NCBI GenBank assembly: GCA_001599715.1
Contig: BCHU01000010.1
Location: 558,001-622,000 of the forward strand
DNA: 64,000 nucleotides
Direction: 5' to 3'
Source: Phaeotremella fagi
Taxonomy: Eukaryota > Basidiomycota > Tremellomycetes > Tremellales > Phaeotremellaceae
The notes under the pieces were generated by a model that ran no database searches, had not been told where the DNA came from, and saw only the letters and a list, made by a program, of their open reading frames with translations. The stretch's first letter is position 1. Each line of letters starts with the position of its first letter. Made by a program: the position numbers and the translations under genes. Shown here one piece after another: positions 34,749 to 47,996 of the stretch.

Positions 34749-36210
34749 CTAAGCAGAGTGGAGGATGTCCAAGAATTCCTTTCCAGCAACACCTGGAACG
34801 GATTTCTTGACTGAACCCTTGGCTTTTCTCTCGACACGGAGGAGTTCTTGACGTCTGAGAGTTTTGGCGTATGGGTTGAGTCTGAAAAGAACGGCTTTGT
34901 TCTTGAGAGGGTTCTTCTTTTGGGTGAATGGTCCTAATGATATTGTTAGTATATACTATAAAAGGGTGTATTTTAGCTTTCACTCACTCTTGGCAATTGG
35001 TTGACCGGCTGGTCTGACGACTGATTGGATTTCGTCAGAGTTGATGAGACGGGTAACGTCGGAGGTTGAGATCTTGGCGGTTGGGAGACTAAAGGAGCAA
35101 ATCAGTTGAGATCCAACAGCAACATCAAACCACTCACGTGTAACCGGATTTCTTGGCGTAAACTTCGTCAAGAGCAGCGATGGCGGACTCGGTCCAGATG
35201 ATGAATCTACCGACGTGACCACCTGGGGCGAGTTGAAGGAGGTTAAGAGCTTCAACGGATGAAGTTTCAACACCTGGAACGTTCTTGAAGGCACGAACGA
35301 TTCCTTCGTCTTTGGCGTAAACGACAAGAGGTCCACGTCTTTGTCTGTAACGTCTGTTTCTTAGTTTACCTTTACCAGCACGGAGTTTTCTAGAGTTAGA
35401 AACCTTGGTGATGTCTGGGTAAGCGGCGACGGCCTTGAGTAAATCGACAGCGGCACGAGTCTTGGTGGTTGATTCGATGGCTGATGAGATGACAAGAGGA
35501 ACTTCTTGGATTTGCTCGATTCTGTGACCTCTGGCGAGGACAAGGGATGGGAGAGCTGAAGCAGCTAAGGCTGAAGCGACAGCGTAACGTTTTTGGTTTT
35601 GGTTAACCTTGACGTGCCATTTTCTCCAAGTCTTGGTTGGGGCGAACATACGACCACCACGACACATGTTACCGAAAGCGGCTTGACCTGATCTTTGGGT
35701 ACCACCACCACCGACACGGGGGATACGTGCGACGGCACGACCGGTACCCCATGATTCAGCTGAGGTTTGGTGACCAGCGTTCTCGGCAACGGAGTATGGT
35801 TGACGACGGTTCTTGGCCATGGATTCTGTGGAAGAGTTAGTGATTGTTTAGGTTATGGGTTTGGCCTTGATAATTAAATCCTGATTCTACGTCTTCTTCC
35901 ATGCGATGATATCCACTGGTCGTAGGTTTAATCCATCATTCTGATAGTCCTTCACTTTCAAAGATCTTTGATATTCCATTATTTCCCCTTTTCTTCGTCT
36001 ATATCTCATCCTACGCCATCCCAAAAACGCAACCAGAATCCAAAACCGAAACCAAGTCCAAGAATCCAATGAGAAAAGACCAAAAGACTCACTGTGAACT
36101 TGTTGAACAACATCCAATCTGATTGGGGCAGTGAAAACAGCTGGAAGAGCGAGGGATCCAGAGGCCTCACCGGAGGCGGAGAAGACTGAGACGGTTGGAC
36201 GGGCAGCCAT
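34749..36210 (-). CDS. RPL4: 60S ribosomal protein uL4
   Basis: Minus-strand exons 36210-36093, 35825-35138, 35088-34988 and 34933-34749 give about 363 residues. [18 protein letters not shown] is the usual start. It continues with [11 protein letters not shown], the extended loop [39 protein letters not shown] and the C-terminal [14 protein letters not shown] (by splicing). It is a structural protein lining the exit tunnel of the large subunit. Intron 1 (35826-36092) is 267 nt, about four to five times longer than the local norm, as is common for ribosomal-protein first introns. I found no convincing snoRNA boxes in it on the coding strand. Confidence 0.95.
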
Positions 36211-36781
36211 TTTTCTGTAGAGTGTAGAGTGTAAGAAATGATGATATGTAGATGATAATGTGAACTTACTATATTTATCGACTTGAAGGTTGAATAGAGA
36301 GGAACCTTTAATTTCTGGCTGTCTTTAATCTTTTTCACTAAAACCACAGAAAGAGACATCGGGAATTTCTCTGACCAAATTGGACGAATTAACTCCGATT
36401 CATGAAAGCTTTGTGGCACACGTGGAATGATTTGCTTTTTACGTAATATTGTACAGCCGCCCCGCGTATACTGAATTCGCAGTTGCTGGCTACACGTCAA
36501 GCATAGCACTGAGATGGAAGTCAAGTGAATTGATTCCATTCATATTTATAACCTAAAATAAATCATCCGTTCATCCATTCACTCCTTTGTAATTGTCGAT
36601 AGTCACTAAAAAGGAATAGTCCTCAGTCAAATCGTAGATCACTTCAGTGAACAGAAGAAAAGAAAAGAGACAGGAACCATCTCACAATCCCCCCTTTACC
36701 CCTTCAACACAAACAGCTTAAACGCACTTCTACTCAACAGCAAAGGCTCACCAATCTACCCAAACACACTTGACTCTCTCG
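36211..36781. other. Divergent promoter region between RPL4 and PMT2
   Basis: No coding signal. The right end is rich in C/T tracts typical of fungal leaders. Confidence 0.5.
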
Positions 36782-39731
36782 ATGCAGAGGTCCCAAGCCT
36801 CAGCCTCAACCTCAACCTCATCTTCAACAGCATCAACATCTCTTCGTAGAACTCTTCGTTCAGTGAATTCACAATCAAACATCCATACCCACTCCAACTC
36901 CCACTCTCACGCAACAGACCATTCAGACGAAGAAGATCTCTCAGATCCAAGACCTTGGGAAACCAGAGCTCCTTTAAAATCTTACGGTTCAAAAATCGAT
37001 CATTCAGATTTACCTTTACATTTGGACGGTATGGAAACTAGAAAACGATATGGTGAAAAGGAAAGTATTGGTGCGGTAGATGAGAAGGTTGAATTGGTTG
37101 ATGATCAAGGTAAATGGGCTAAAGGTCATGGTGCTGGACCCGGTATTGGTGGTAAAAGAGGTTTACAACCTAGACAAAGGATTGGTGGATGGGTGAGTTT
37201 GATGGTTGTGGTATTTTGAAATGTGCTAACCCCTCACAGAGAGGTATAATGATCGAACATGAAGAATGGATTTGGACAATAGTCTACACCCTACTTAGTA
37301 TGATCACCAGATATTGGAAAATAGGAGCAGCGAACTTCGTCGTCTGGGACGAAGCTCATTTCGGTAAATTCGGTTCACATTACATAAATCGAGATTTCTA
37401 TTTCGACGTTCATCCGCCTTTGGGTAAAATGTTAGTTGGTCTAGCAGGTTTGTTATCAGGTTACGGTGGTGGTTTCGATTTCAAATCTGGTGTTGAATAT
37501 CCTGAAGATGTTCCTTATACGACTATGCGGGTTATGATGGCTAGTTTCGGTGTGGTTTTGGTACCCATAGCTTGGTGGACTGCTGGTGAAATGGGTTGGA
37601 GCAGGTTTACTAGACATTGGGTAACGCTTTGTGTTCTTTGTGGTAAGTTCTGTCGGTGGTGAATATGACTAACGAAAGATATCGGATGGTTGTGTATCTC
37701 AAGGTTCATTCTTTTGGATTCAATGTTATTGTTCTTCACTTTCACCACCACATTGGGATTAGTCAAATTCCATAACCAACGTCATGAGTGAGTTGATCTC
37801 TTAAATGTCGTGAATGAGTGCTGATTGGACTAGTGCCTTTGGTGATGACTGGTGGATCTGGCTAGTTTTCACTGGATGGTCAATCGGTTGTGTATGTAGT
37901 GTGAAATGGGTCGGCATGTTCATCACCGCTTTGGTCGGTTTATACACGATAGAAGATTTATGGGAAAAATTTGGTGATCTCAAAATGCCATTGGTAAGTT
38001 GGCTTTTCTCAACTTTACTTACATCCAGCGAACGTATATCAAACATTGGATAGCTAGAGGTGTTTGCTTAATCGTCCTTCCCTTCATCGTTTACGCCACT
38101 TGCTTCAAAATTCACTTCATGATCCTCAATCGCTCTGGTCCAGGTGATGCTCAGATGTCATCACTTTTCCAAGCTCATCTTCAAGGTAACGACTTTGGAG
38201 AATCACCATTAGAAGTTGCTTTCGGTTCCAAAATCACTCTGAAGAATTACGGCTACGGAGGTGGATTGCTACATTCTCATGTTCAAACTTATCCAGTTGG
38301 ATCTAATCAACAACAAGTAACTTGTTACCACTACAAGGATGATAACAACAACTTCATCGTTACACCTTTGTGGGAAGAGAATCCAGTTGATACAGATGGA
38401 CCAGTTAGATATCTTCACGATGGCGACACAATCAGATTAGTGCATCCTTCAACCGGCCGTAATCTTCATTCGCACACTGTCATGGCACCAGTCACGAAAA
38501 CGAATTACGAAGTAGCTGGTTATGGTAACGGTTCCATTGGAGACTCGAACGATTATTGGGTAGTTGAAGTTGTTGATGACACTCATCGAAGCAAAGCCGA
38601 TGCTGCTGATGGAAGAATCCATTCTTTAACTACAAGAATGAGAATCAGACATAAGAATTTGAATTGTTATCTAAGAGCTGCGAATGCCGTGTTACCTCAA
38701 TGGGGTTTCAAACAGGTTGAAGTATCTTGTGATAAAGAGAATAATCCAAAAGATGTCCATACATACTGGAACGTCGAATCACATTGGAATGAGAGATGTA
38801 AGTTTACCTTCGAAACATCAAATACCTAGCTGATCAATCAATAGTACCCCCTGGAAACGTCAAATTATATAGATCACCATTCTGGAGAGATTTCTCCCAT
38901 CTAAACGTAGCGATGTGGACATCTAACAACGCCCTAGTACCAGATCCAGATAAAGAAGATATTCTAGCGTCCAAACCTGAAGATTGGCCATTCTTGAAAT
39001 TAGGATTAAGAATGTGTGGATGGGGTGATTCGACGATCAAATTCTATTTGTTGGGTACACCGATCATTTGGTGGTGGAGTTCGATCAGTTTGGGTTTGAG
39101 TTTGTTGATTGCTGGATGGTATTTGTTGAGGATGCAACGGCAGTATAAGGATTGGTCTCCTGGTATGTATCTGTCTTATGTTGATGATTTAGATGGAATT
39201 GACTGGTTGCGTTTAGGGGAATGGGATCATTTCTTGTATGTCGGTAAAGTCGCTTTTGGTGGTTGGGCGTTACATTTCCGTGAGTGGTGATGTGGTTCAG
39301 TACAAAATGGTAAACTAATCGAGTGACGTAGTACCGTTCTTCATAATGGGCAGAGTAACCTATCTCCATCATTATGTAAGTCCCCTTCATCCCTCATTAC
39401 AAAATCAAAACTCACACTAACAACGCAACAGCTACCAACTCTATGGTTCGCAGTCCTAATGGCAGGCCACATGCTCGATCATCTAATATTCTCCAATCAA
39501 AGGTTATCAGCAAGAACCAAATTGATCTGGTTCATCCTCTGGACCGGTGGGGTTGTAGTCAATTTCTGGTGGTTCAAGGATCTGGCTTTAGGTGTTCATG
39601 GACCTATCAACGAGATTGAGGGGTGGGGTTGGAGGAAGAGTTGGAATGTAGGTTTTGGATTTTGTTTTTTGTTTTTCGATGTGTTTGGTCACTGATTTTG
39701 AGTTTCTTTTTAGATCTATAATGGTATTTAG
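36782..39731 (+). CDS. PMT2: Protein O-mannosyltransferase, PMT2 subfamily
   Basis: Exons 36782-37192, 37240-37642, 37679-37787, 37834-37993, 38029-38797, 38845-39162, 39217-39279, 39332-39375, 39432-39647 and 39714-39731 encode about 836 residues. After a Ser-rich cytosolic N-terminus come the PMT signatures: [15 protein letters not shown] with the catalytic acidic pair, [32 protein letters not shown], and [20 protein letters not shown], the start of the lumenal MIR domains. At least nine hydrophobic segments flank the MIR region. SGPGDA and the MIR start are closer to Pmt2 than to Pmt1 or Pmt4. The enzyme transfers mannose from dolichol-phosphate-mannose to Ser/Thr in the ER. The start was placed at the first ATG (MQRSQ). 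The last exon is 18 nt. Confidence 0.93.
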
Positions 39732-40035
39732 ATTGATTGGGGGCTAGAGTTGGTTGGGGGGGAAACGAAATAACGAAAAAAAGGTTGAAAAATGAAAAAC
39801 TAAAACTCCGAAAAGGAATAACATCATATACTTACATATTTTACGGTAAAACGTTTTTGTATGTTATACTTCTGCATAGCTTCTTGCAACTGTCTTTGCA
39901 TGTTGTGACCGGTCTTTACTAAAGAGTCCGAAAAACAAGATAAAATAACGAGTCATACATCAGATCAAGGGTAAAAATTCGTTATACAGGATATCAATCT
40001 AAACCCAACGCCAAAAAAAAAGAGTCGTACAGATA
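39732..40035. other. Convergent intergenic region between PMT2 and YOS9
   Basis: Both genes end here. No other feature was seen. Confidence 0.5.
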
Positions 40036-41774
40036 TTACAGCTCATCCTTCAAACCCTTTTTCTCATCTTCTTTCTCGTCCCCTTTCTCATTCTGCATCC
40101 CCTGACGACTCTGCATGAACTCTTTCAGAACATTCAATAAAATCTGTTTATCGAAATCACCCCCCTTCTTCGGCTCATCCTCATCAACCTCTTTCCCTAA
40201 TAAATCAGCCTCCAATAAAATAGGTTGTCCATTCTCGTCCTCCTCCCAAGAAAGTAATACCACATCCTGCGCTTCTTCCTCCCCCTCATCATCATCGTCG
40301 TTCTTACTACCCTTCAATCGACCTTTCATCATCCCCAAAGCCTTTGTCAAGATATCTTTCAGATCTTCTTTGTATTTGTCGGATTCCGAGTCGGATTCGA
40401 CGTTCATGTCGTCCAACGATATCACTCCTGGTAGAGATTTAATACTGTTTTTCAGGTTTTGATGATTCAAGCTGAAGTTGAGATTGATTTTTGATTTTTG
40501 ATTGGTCATCATACTAATTGGAAGAGTGTCATAGGAAGATTTCAACACCATCTCCTGATCACTGCTACCACCGCCACCACCCTCAATCAATTTATTATTG
40601 TTCTCATTGAATTCCTTCAACTCGATCGCATCAATCTCATCATCCTCAACGACCCTTCTACATCTAACCGGAGCCGACGTGATATCTTTATGCGATTCAG
40701 CTCTGAACCCAGGTAAAGAACATAAATGCGGTGAATGGATGATAATCACATATTGACAAATCGCCAATTCCTTGATCAAGTAAATGATATCCGTCGTAGT
40801 CATCGAACAATGAACTTGAATCTCGATTTCACGGGGTTTACCTGATTTATCACATTTCGTTCCGTCTGACCATCGTTGAACTAGATATCTCGAATGGTCA
40901 CTTGAACCGAAGGTCACTGATTTATCGTTTTGATGGTGGTGGTGGTGTTTATCTAATGATCCAGGGGATTGTTTGTTCTTGGATTGACCTGGTGGCAGGG
41001 AAGCTTTTTTGATTTCTTTTTTGGGATGGGCTTGACCTAAGGTATAGGCGTCAAAGGAAGGATCTTCTTCTGGAACGTATCCACCAGGTGGGTGGGGGTG
41101 GTTATGACGAGCTTCTCTGAATTGTCTGATGTGCGAGTTATGACAATATCTGACGACAGTTTTAGTTTTGGGTGGATCTGGTGAGAACATAGGTCAAACA
41201 CTCACGAATAAGTAAACCAGTGTTGTTTGAGATACAGACATTTCCCTTCTAGATGACTTAAAGCTTTCCAACTTTCCTGTGGATCAGGTTCGACTTCGTG
41301 TTCAACTGTTTCATCTGATTTCAATGTTTGAGCGTCGGTAGTGTTCTTGGAAGGTAGGAGACATAGATAGTCGTGATATCCATTAGATGATTTTGAAGCT
41401 TGTAAATTCATCGGTATAAGAGTCAGCTCGTTACCCTAGAAAGCGATCAGCAAGATACAAACGAACTCCTAATCAAGTGATCAACCTACATTCTCACTAC
41501 TCGAATCAGAACTTGAAATCAATTCACCACCATCTAAAGTCCTTCTTTCTCCTTTATCGAATCTCACCCTCAAATCCAAAAACTGATCTTCACGAGCCAA
41601 ACCGTTCAATTGACATTGTTCAGCGTCATGCTTGGAAAGTGGGAGATGGTTTAGGAATTGGATTTGATATTTGGGGAAAGCTAGTAGATCTTCTAGTTGA
41701 GCTGAACCTAGTTTTGCAGATGCTGTGGAAAGAAGATTTGATAGTGCAGATAGATAGATTATTAGATTACGCAT
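40036..41774 (-). CDS. YOS9: ER quality-control lectin Yos9/OS-9
   Basis: Minus-strand exons 41774-41490, 41435-41206 and 41149-40036 give about 542 residues. MRNLIIYLSALSNLLSTASA is a signal peptide; ATG 41774 is preferred to the upstream in-frame ATG 41807 because it places the hydrophobic core correctly. The MRH lectin domain shows CLYLKQHWFTYSYC, WSDGTKCDKSGKPREIEI, HC and IKELAICQYVIIIHSPHLC, with the paired cysteines and mannose-contacting residues of the family. Acidic low-complexity stretches follow, and the protein ends in KDEL, an ER-retrieval signal. Yos9 recognises trimmed N-glycans on misfolded glycoproteins and hands them to the Hrd1 ERAD complex. Confidence 0.9.
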
Positions 41775-41997
41775 GATGAGATGTAGTGAAGTCAAGGTCG
41801 AGGTCAAGTAAAAAGGTCAAGGTGAAGAAGGGGGTGGTGACAACACATTCATTAAATGGGGGTATTAAATAACTCTACCCTCCCTGCCAGTGACGCACAC
41901 CGCTTCACCCAGAGCATACCATATCTCTATCATTCCTATTTTAGACATACATATATATATCCATTCAAATACTCATCCTATCAACTCCCCATTCACA

Positions 41998-42961
41998 ATG
42001 CCAGTGAGTCAGACTACCTTGGATCCCAGTGATATCTACTACCCTATTAACTCATTCCTCTCATTCAGGCTTATCACTCCGCTTTCAACGACGATCCATC
42101 AACTAGACAAGTCGGTAACATGGCTTTGTTACCTATCAACACTAAAATTCGTGGTCCAGCTCCAATAGCCTGTGAGTAAATGGTTTGAATATGATACATA
42201 ATGGAAAACTCGACTGATGTGACCGTTCAGCCGACCCTTCACAAGCTGATATCATCGAAGAAAGTTTAGATCTGTAAGTCCCAGCTCGAGCTACCAATAA
42301 AGATCTGCAAGCTAACGTTCGATCCAGATTCAGAGCTAACTGTCTTTTCCGTAATTTCGAAATCAAAGGTATGACCACCGAACACAAAAACCCCCCAAAA
42401 CCACAAAATTCACGTACTGATAAAATATCGTTGACCCACAGGACCAGCCGATAGACTGTTGATCTACCTTATTCTCTTCATTTCAGAATGTTTAACCAAG
42501 CTTGCACCGATAGCTGGGAAACCTTCACCAGGATATCAAGAAGCTATCAAACAACTTTCTACACTTGCAGTTGATTCTTTCGCTTTACCAGGGGACGCTG
42601 CTTTCCCATTGAACAGTCTTTATCATGCTCCTGCTTCACGAGTGGATGCTGGTAAGTTTTTATTTTTTCAATATCATTTTCAAATCTGTGATGTTGAGTT
42701 AACGTTTGTATAGACGCCCTTCGTTCTTACCTCACACAAACTAGATCGGAGTTGGCTCTCAGATTGGCTGATAGATTATATCCATTCGAACATGAACTTG
42801 GGGCTGATGGTCAACCGACCGGTCAGTTAGGTGCGAGAGCTACGAAACCTAGTAAATGGTGGATGGCATTCCAAAAGAGAAGGTCAGTTGTCTTCTTCAA
42901 GGAGGTCGATTGGGAACTGACTATCTATAGATTCATGGGTAGGAGTTTAGGTGGAGCTTAA
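41998..42961 (+). CDS. ARC18: Arp2/3 complex subunit 3 (ARPC3, p21-Arc)
   Basis: Exons 41998-42003, 42069-42171, 42231-42273, 42328-42368, 42442-42651, 42714-42882 and 42931-42961 encode about 200 residues. The sequence begins MPAYHSAFNDD and continues VGNMALLPINTKIRGPAP, FRANCLFRNFEIKGPADRLL, IYLILFISECL, PSKWWMAFQKRRFMGRSL, all hallmarks of ARPC3. It is a structural subunit of the actin-branching complex. The first exon is only 6 nt (ATGCCA). The final intron (42883-42930) is 48 nt and stop-free, so it also reads through in frame. The family alignment favours splicing. Confidence 0.93.
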
Positions 42962-43445
42962 GAGCGGGTATGGTGGAGTGAAAATGAAAGGAGGAAAACA
43001 GTCAAGTGGGGGATGGAATATGAGAGGGAGGAGTCAGAGGATAATGGATGTCTTGTTTATAACGATGAGTTAGAATTGTAAAGCGTGAAGAAAACTCGAT
43101 ACGGTATACCAAGACTTGCAATCATGCATATAACGTTGGGGGTTGAAACGAGTCTTGTCATCTCCGTCAAACGTAGGACTGGAGGTCCACCAAACATAAG
43201 TGTGAACAAAGGGCTACTGGCCTTCCTGTCTTACTCCCCCTTCCGACAATTGTTGAAAAACGTTTGTGAAGTTGAAAAGAAACCGGTACAAAGGATGTAA
43301 CAGTGGAGAAAACGCTAGAAACAGCGGTAGATAAGCATATAAAGAGATCCACTGTACAGTCTTCCAAAGTCAACCATCTATCCTCTGAATAAAAAGTTTA
43401 TCATAATCACAGTCGATCTACGTATCCACCCAAACCCAAGCAAAA
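42962..43445. other. Intergenic region after ARPC3
   Basis: No coding or RNA feature was recognised. Confidence 0.45.
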
Positions 43446-44048
43446 ATGTCATCACCCATCTCACCGTCAACCCCCATCTCCCCATCGGTCATCACCCCAC
43501 AAGACTCGACATGCGATTACTTCTCCCACCCCAACCCCATTCTAAAATGTAGAACCCAAACCCAAACCACCGAAACCAAAACGATAAGTTTCTCACCAAC
43601 AACCGAAGTTTTCACTTTCATCCCGGAATCCCTACCTCTAACCCTCAACTCAATAACTCTTTCAAAACCAAAACCTCCTCACTTGCACAAGAACATCCCA
43701 TCCAACCCCAACTTCGAATCTTCATCACTCGAACCAGTCCTAAAAGCTCATTTACATCAGATCCATCCCCAAACCCCAGAACCTATTGTTCATTTCATCA
43801 CCCAAAGACTTTTGTCTACTGATTTACCTTATGGTTCGAATATGGATGAAGGGATGGGGAGATGGGAACCTATCGTTGAGAGTAATAAGAGAGATTTGGT
43901 TAAGGCTGGAGTTTATTTGGATGCTTGTAAAGGTTGTACGCAGGTTGGACCTGGTCTTGAGTTCGATCGGAAGGTTGAGAGGATGTATGGGGTTGCTAGA
44001 CGTAGTTTCTCGCTTTTGGAGAACCGTTTGAATGGTGATAGAATCTAG
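43446..44048 (+). CDS. Small intronless hypothetical protein
   Basis: A single exon of 200 residues. The N-terminal half is Ser/Pro/Thr-rich and disordered. A short motif (ISFSPTTEVFTFIP, about 46-59) resembles a protein-interaction segment. The C-terminal half (from LEPVLKAHLHQIH) looks folded and helical and ends in SFSLLENRLNGDRI. No named family is recognised. CAAG-rich sequence directly before the ATG and codon usage like its neighbours support it being expressed. Confidence 0.6.
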   Translation: MSSPISPSTPISPSVITPQDSTCDYFSHPNPILKCRTQTQTTETKTISFSPTTEVFTFIPESLPLTLNSITLSKPKPPHLHKNIPSNPNFESSSLEPVLKAHLHQIHPQTPEPIVHFITQRLLSTDLPYGSNMDEGMGRWEPIVESNKRDLVKAGVYLDACKGCTQVGPGLEFDRKVERMYGVARRSFSLLENRLNGDRI

Positions 44049-44749
44049 ACTTGTCCACTTACTTCAAGTTAGTCTAGATTTGGTTTTTGTATTTCTATTG
44101 AAGATTGGATTCGTTAGGATTCTCGTTGCTTTGATTGTACGAACAGGATTGTAGGTTTTGAACATGAAGTTGATCCTTGCCACATTTGATAGCTGGTCAG
44201 ATTAAACTCTCATGGTCGTCGTTTGTCTTTTGAGAGCGACTGAACACGAGTTCACTCTCAACCTCGTATAAAGGTTTAACTGAATCTCTAGAGAGGGATT
44301 GCATGCATCGATATCTACTGATGGAAATGGATGATGAACAAAATCAACCCTCGTCAAATGATCACAAGTAACCATATTCGCGCCTCATGCGCACTTCATC
44401 ACTGCTCGTTACATAAAAGAAAATTACGCCCAACTGAAAACGCAGCAACGATGGAGATTTGTATCAATCAAGAGGTTCCCAATGAAGGTCCAATGATCTA
44501 CAGCTATCCATTCAGATGTTACGGTTTCACAAGAGGAGGTTAGGAAAATAATCGAGAAATATAATATTCTATCATACAAAACGATTTGTGGCACCTTGGC
44601 AAACATGACATCTCTTTCTTTCCCACATTCTTTCCGGCTCTCCCAAGGGTATATCTATGCATTCCTTGATATCCGCAATCTATAAATGAGCTATCGTGAA
44701 AGCCAACGATGATATCTACCACCTCATCTTCTTAAAATACCATATCAAC
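44049..44749. other. Intergenic region
   Basis: About 700 nt with only short, unsupported ORFs on both strands. Confidence 0.4.
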
Positions 44750-45058
44750 ATGACGGAACCTATCCCTAAAGTCCAAAAAACCCAATTAACCTCGAACAAA
44801 CCGATATTTACATTTCTATCTCGCGTCAAAAATCGACCCAATCCGTCACCTAAAAAATGGGGGGGTTGGGTCAAAGGTCGGTCTTCGTCAACGTTTTCCC
44901 ACGTACATACCCAGGTAAGGGGGTCACAGGATCATCGTAAGAGTGATGGGATGAGAGAGGTCATATTCCCGGAAACGCCGATTGAATGTAAACTTAGGAG
45001 TGTGATTGCGTCTTTTGTAGGTTTAAGAGTGAACGGAAGCGCAATCAACGCAGCTTAG
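44750..45058 (+). CDS. Possible small basic protein
   Basis: ATG at 44750 opens a 102-residue frame with a basic N-terminal half (FLSRVKNRPNPSPKKWGGW) and a more structured C-terminal part (PIECKLRSVIASFVGLRV). No family is recognised and no intron is needed. It is long enough to be notable in this spacer but could be chance. Confidence 0.3.
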   Translation: MTEPIPKVQKTQLTSNKPIFTFLSRVKNRPNPSPKKWGGWVKGRSSSTFSHVHTQVRGSQDHRKSDGMREVIFPETPIECKLRSVIASFVGLRVNGSAINAA

Positions 45059-45248
45059 TGACAAATTAACGTTGCAAAAGTGAAGAGTGAATCATACGGT
45101 TGAGTCAACCTGGTTTTTCACATATACACAGAGTGAAATTGATACAATTAAATCTCTTCCTTCTTCTTTTCTTTTTCACTTACAACCAAACACCGCTTTC
45201 AAATCAATCAAACCTTTTTCTTTCTTTTATATAACAAATTCATACATC

Positions 45249-46506
<1,258 letters not shown>

Positions 46507-46879
46507 ATCGTTTAAAATCATATCTCACCCATCAAGTCTTTGATGGGAAGATGATGAAAGTTGTCGTGTAGTTCCCAGTGATTCCTATTTTCTCTTTTTC
46601 CCTTTTTATTATTATGATTCGTTTTTCACCATCATCCATTTCATTGTTATATATATATTCGTTTTTCGTCTCTTATAAATTTCTTTTTTCAACTCAATTT
46701 CGATGTTTACAGATTAGTTCAATTATCCATTCTTTTATTTCAACGATTCGAGTTGGTTAGGTAACTGAGTAATCACTCAATCGTTGACTCTACTTTTCTG
46801 TACTTGAAATTGAACATGAATGTATTACAATTTTTTCCTAAATCTACAAATACAATAAAATACAACTCTCACCACTCAC
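46507..46879. other. Convergent intergenic region after histone H3
   Basis: AT-rich 3' sequences of histone H3 and the Med11-like gene. Nothing else was seen. Confidence 0.45.
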
Positions 46880-47745
46880 TCAAACCCCCAACTGATCCCC
46901 AGACAATCGTGTCAAACTATCAACAACATCACCTAAAACCCTGACCTCAACTCTAGAGCCATACAACCCAAGTCCAACATCCCCGTCCCCGTCCCCGTCC
47001 CCACCACCACCATCATCCCCAGCAACCTCGTTATTCGATCGAGGTAAAGAAGAGGCGAAAGGTGTTGGGATGTTATTCAGATTCGTGGGTTTTAGATTTA
47101 AAGTGGTAGAGGAGGATTTGGTTGTGTGGAGATAATACACTGTTTGACGGAGGATGAATTGGATTTTCTGGGGTGAGAGGTTAGTGTTTGTGTCATTTAT
47201 TTGGTCGATGGGATGATCCTTTTTTGTGTTTTTGATAATCTATTAGAAAGGATTGGATAGATTCCAAAATTTTGAATTGATTCGATTTGCGTAGCCTTCC
47301 CTCTCCAAATTGGAATTCTCAGCATTGGACGAGGTGATAATCCTCAAAACCTATTTTACCTCCATCCCTTCTCCCCAAAAAACAGATAAATCCCATGATC
47401 ACCCCAAAGAGATGAATCCCACATTCTTCCATCCCCCAAAAGAAAACTCAACTTCCGAAACATAACCAGTCACCTCGAACTCACATCACAAGTCTCGATA
47501 TACCTCTCTATACTTTCCCTAGCAAGTGTCCCGTTAACCTCTTCATTCTCAGGATCAGAAGTCAGATGTTTGAGGATAGGTTTGACGGAAGATAATAAAT
47601 TCGGTATCGTCTAGGTTTAAATTGTTTAGTTTTTGCCTGATCACATCATACATACCTTCTCTACGTTCGTCAATGCTTGAAAGAGTGATTCTGAATCTGA
47701 AGACTTTAATTCTAATGGATCAGATTCTTCTTTTGGGGAGCTCAT
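46880..47745 (-). CDS. Mediator subunit Med11-like protein
   Basis: Minus-strand exons 47745-47656, 47610-47485 and 47167-46880 give about 167 residues. The first 100 residues (LFQALTNVEKTIPNLLSSVK, RESIERYIETCDKIQFILRQ and TVYYLHTTK) form the two-helix pattern of Med11, the head-module subunit that pairs with Med22 in the Mediator complex. The C-terminal tail is low complexity, with a (GD)n run encoded by GGGGAC repeats. The second intron is long (317 nt), so an extra small exon there cannot be excluded. The family call rests on pattern and length, not on an invariant motif. Confidence 0.6.
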
Positions 47746-47996
47746 TCTTTTGTTGGTTAGGATTTAAGTTAATGGTCAAGGTCGAGAATAACGACTGATG
47801 TTGTTTTTGGATGGAGATGATTTATTTCGTGGCGTTTCGTTGACTGCTTAAATTACTAAGTACCATCTGCGTTTGCTCGTGAAACCTGCCTTAAAACCTT
47901 GAACGACACGTAAATGTATTCCAATAAATCTACAGATGATGAAAATAACAAGAAATCCTATCTAATACAACCCAACTGAAACCCATTAACCAAAAC

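Noticed and set aside
35826..36092. Box C/D snoRNA inside RPL4 intron 1
   Set aside because: No RUGAUGA and CUGA pair with terminal complementarity on the transcribed strand.
40115..40462. Antisense open frame across YOS9
   Set aside because: Shadow of the acidic, low-complexity YOS9 coding sequence; no independent splice, start or homology support.
44331..44543. Small ORF between the hypothetical gene and histone H3
   Set aside because: Short, no homology and no supporting splice or promoter signals; likely chance.
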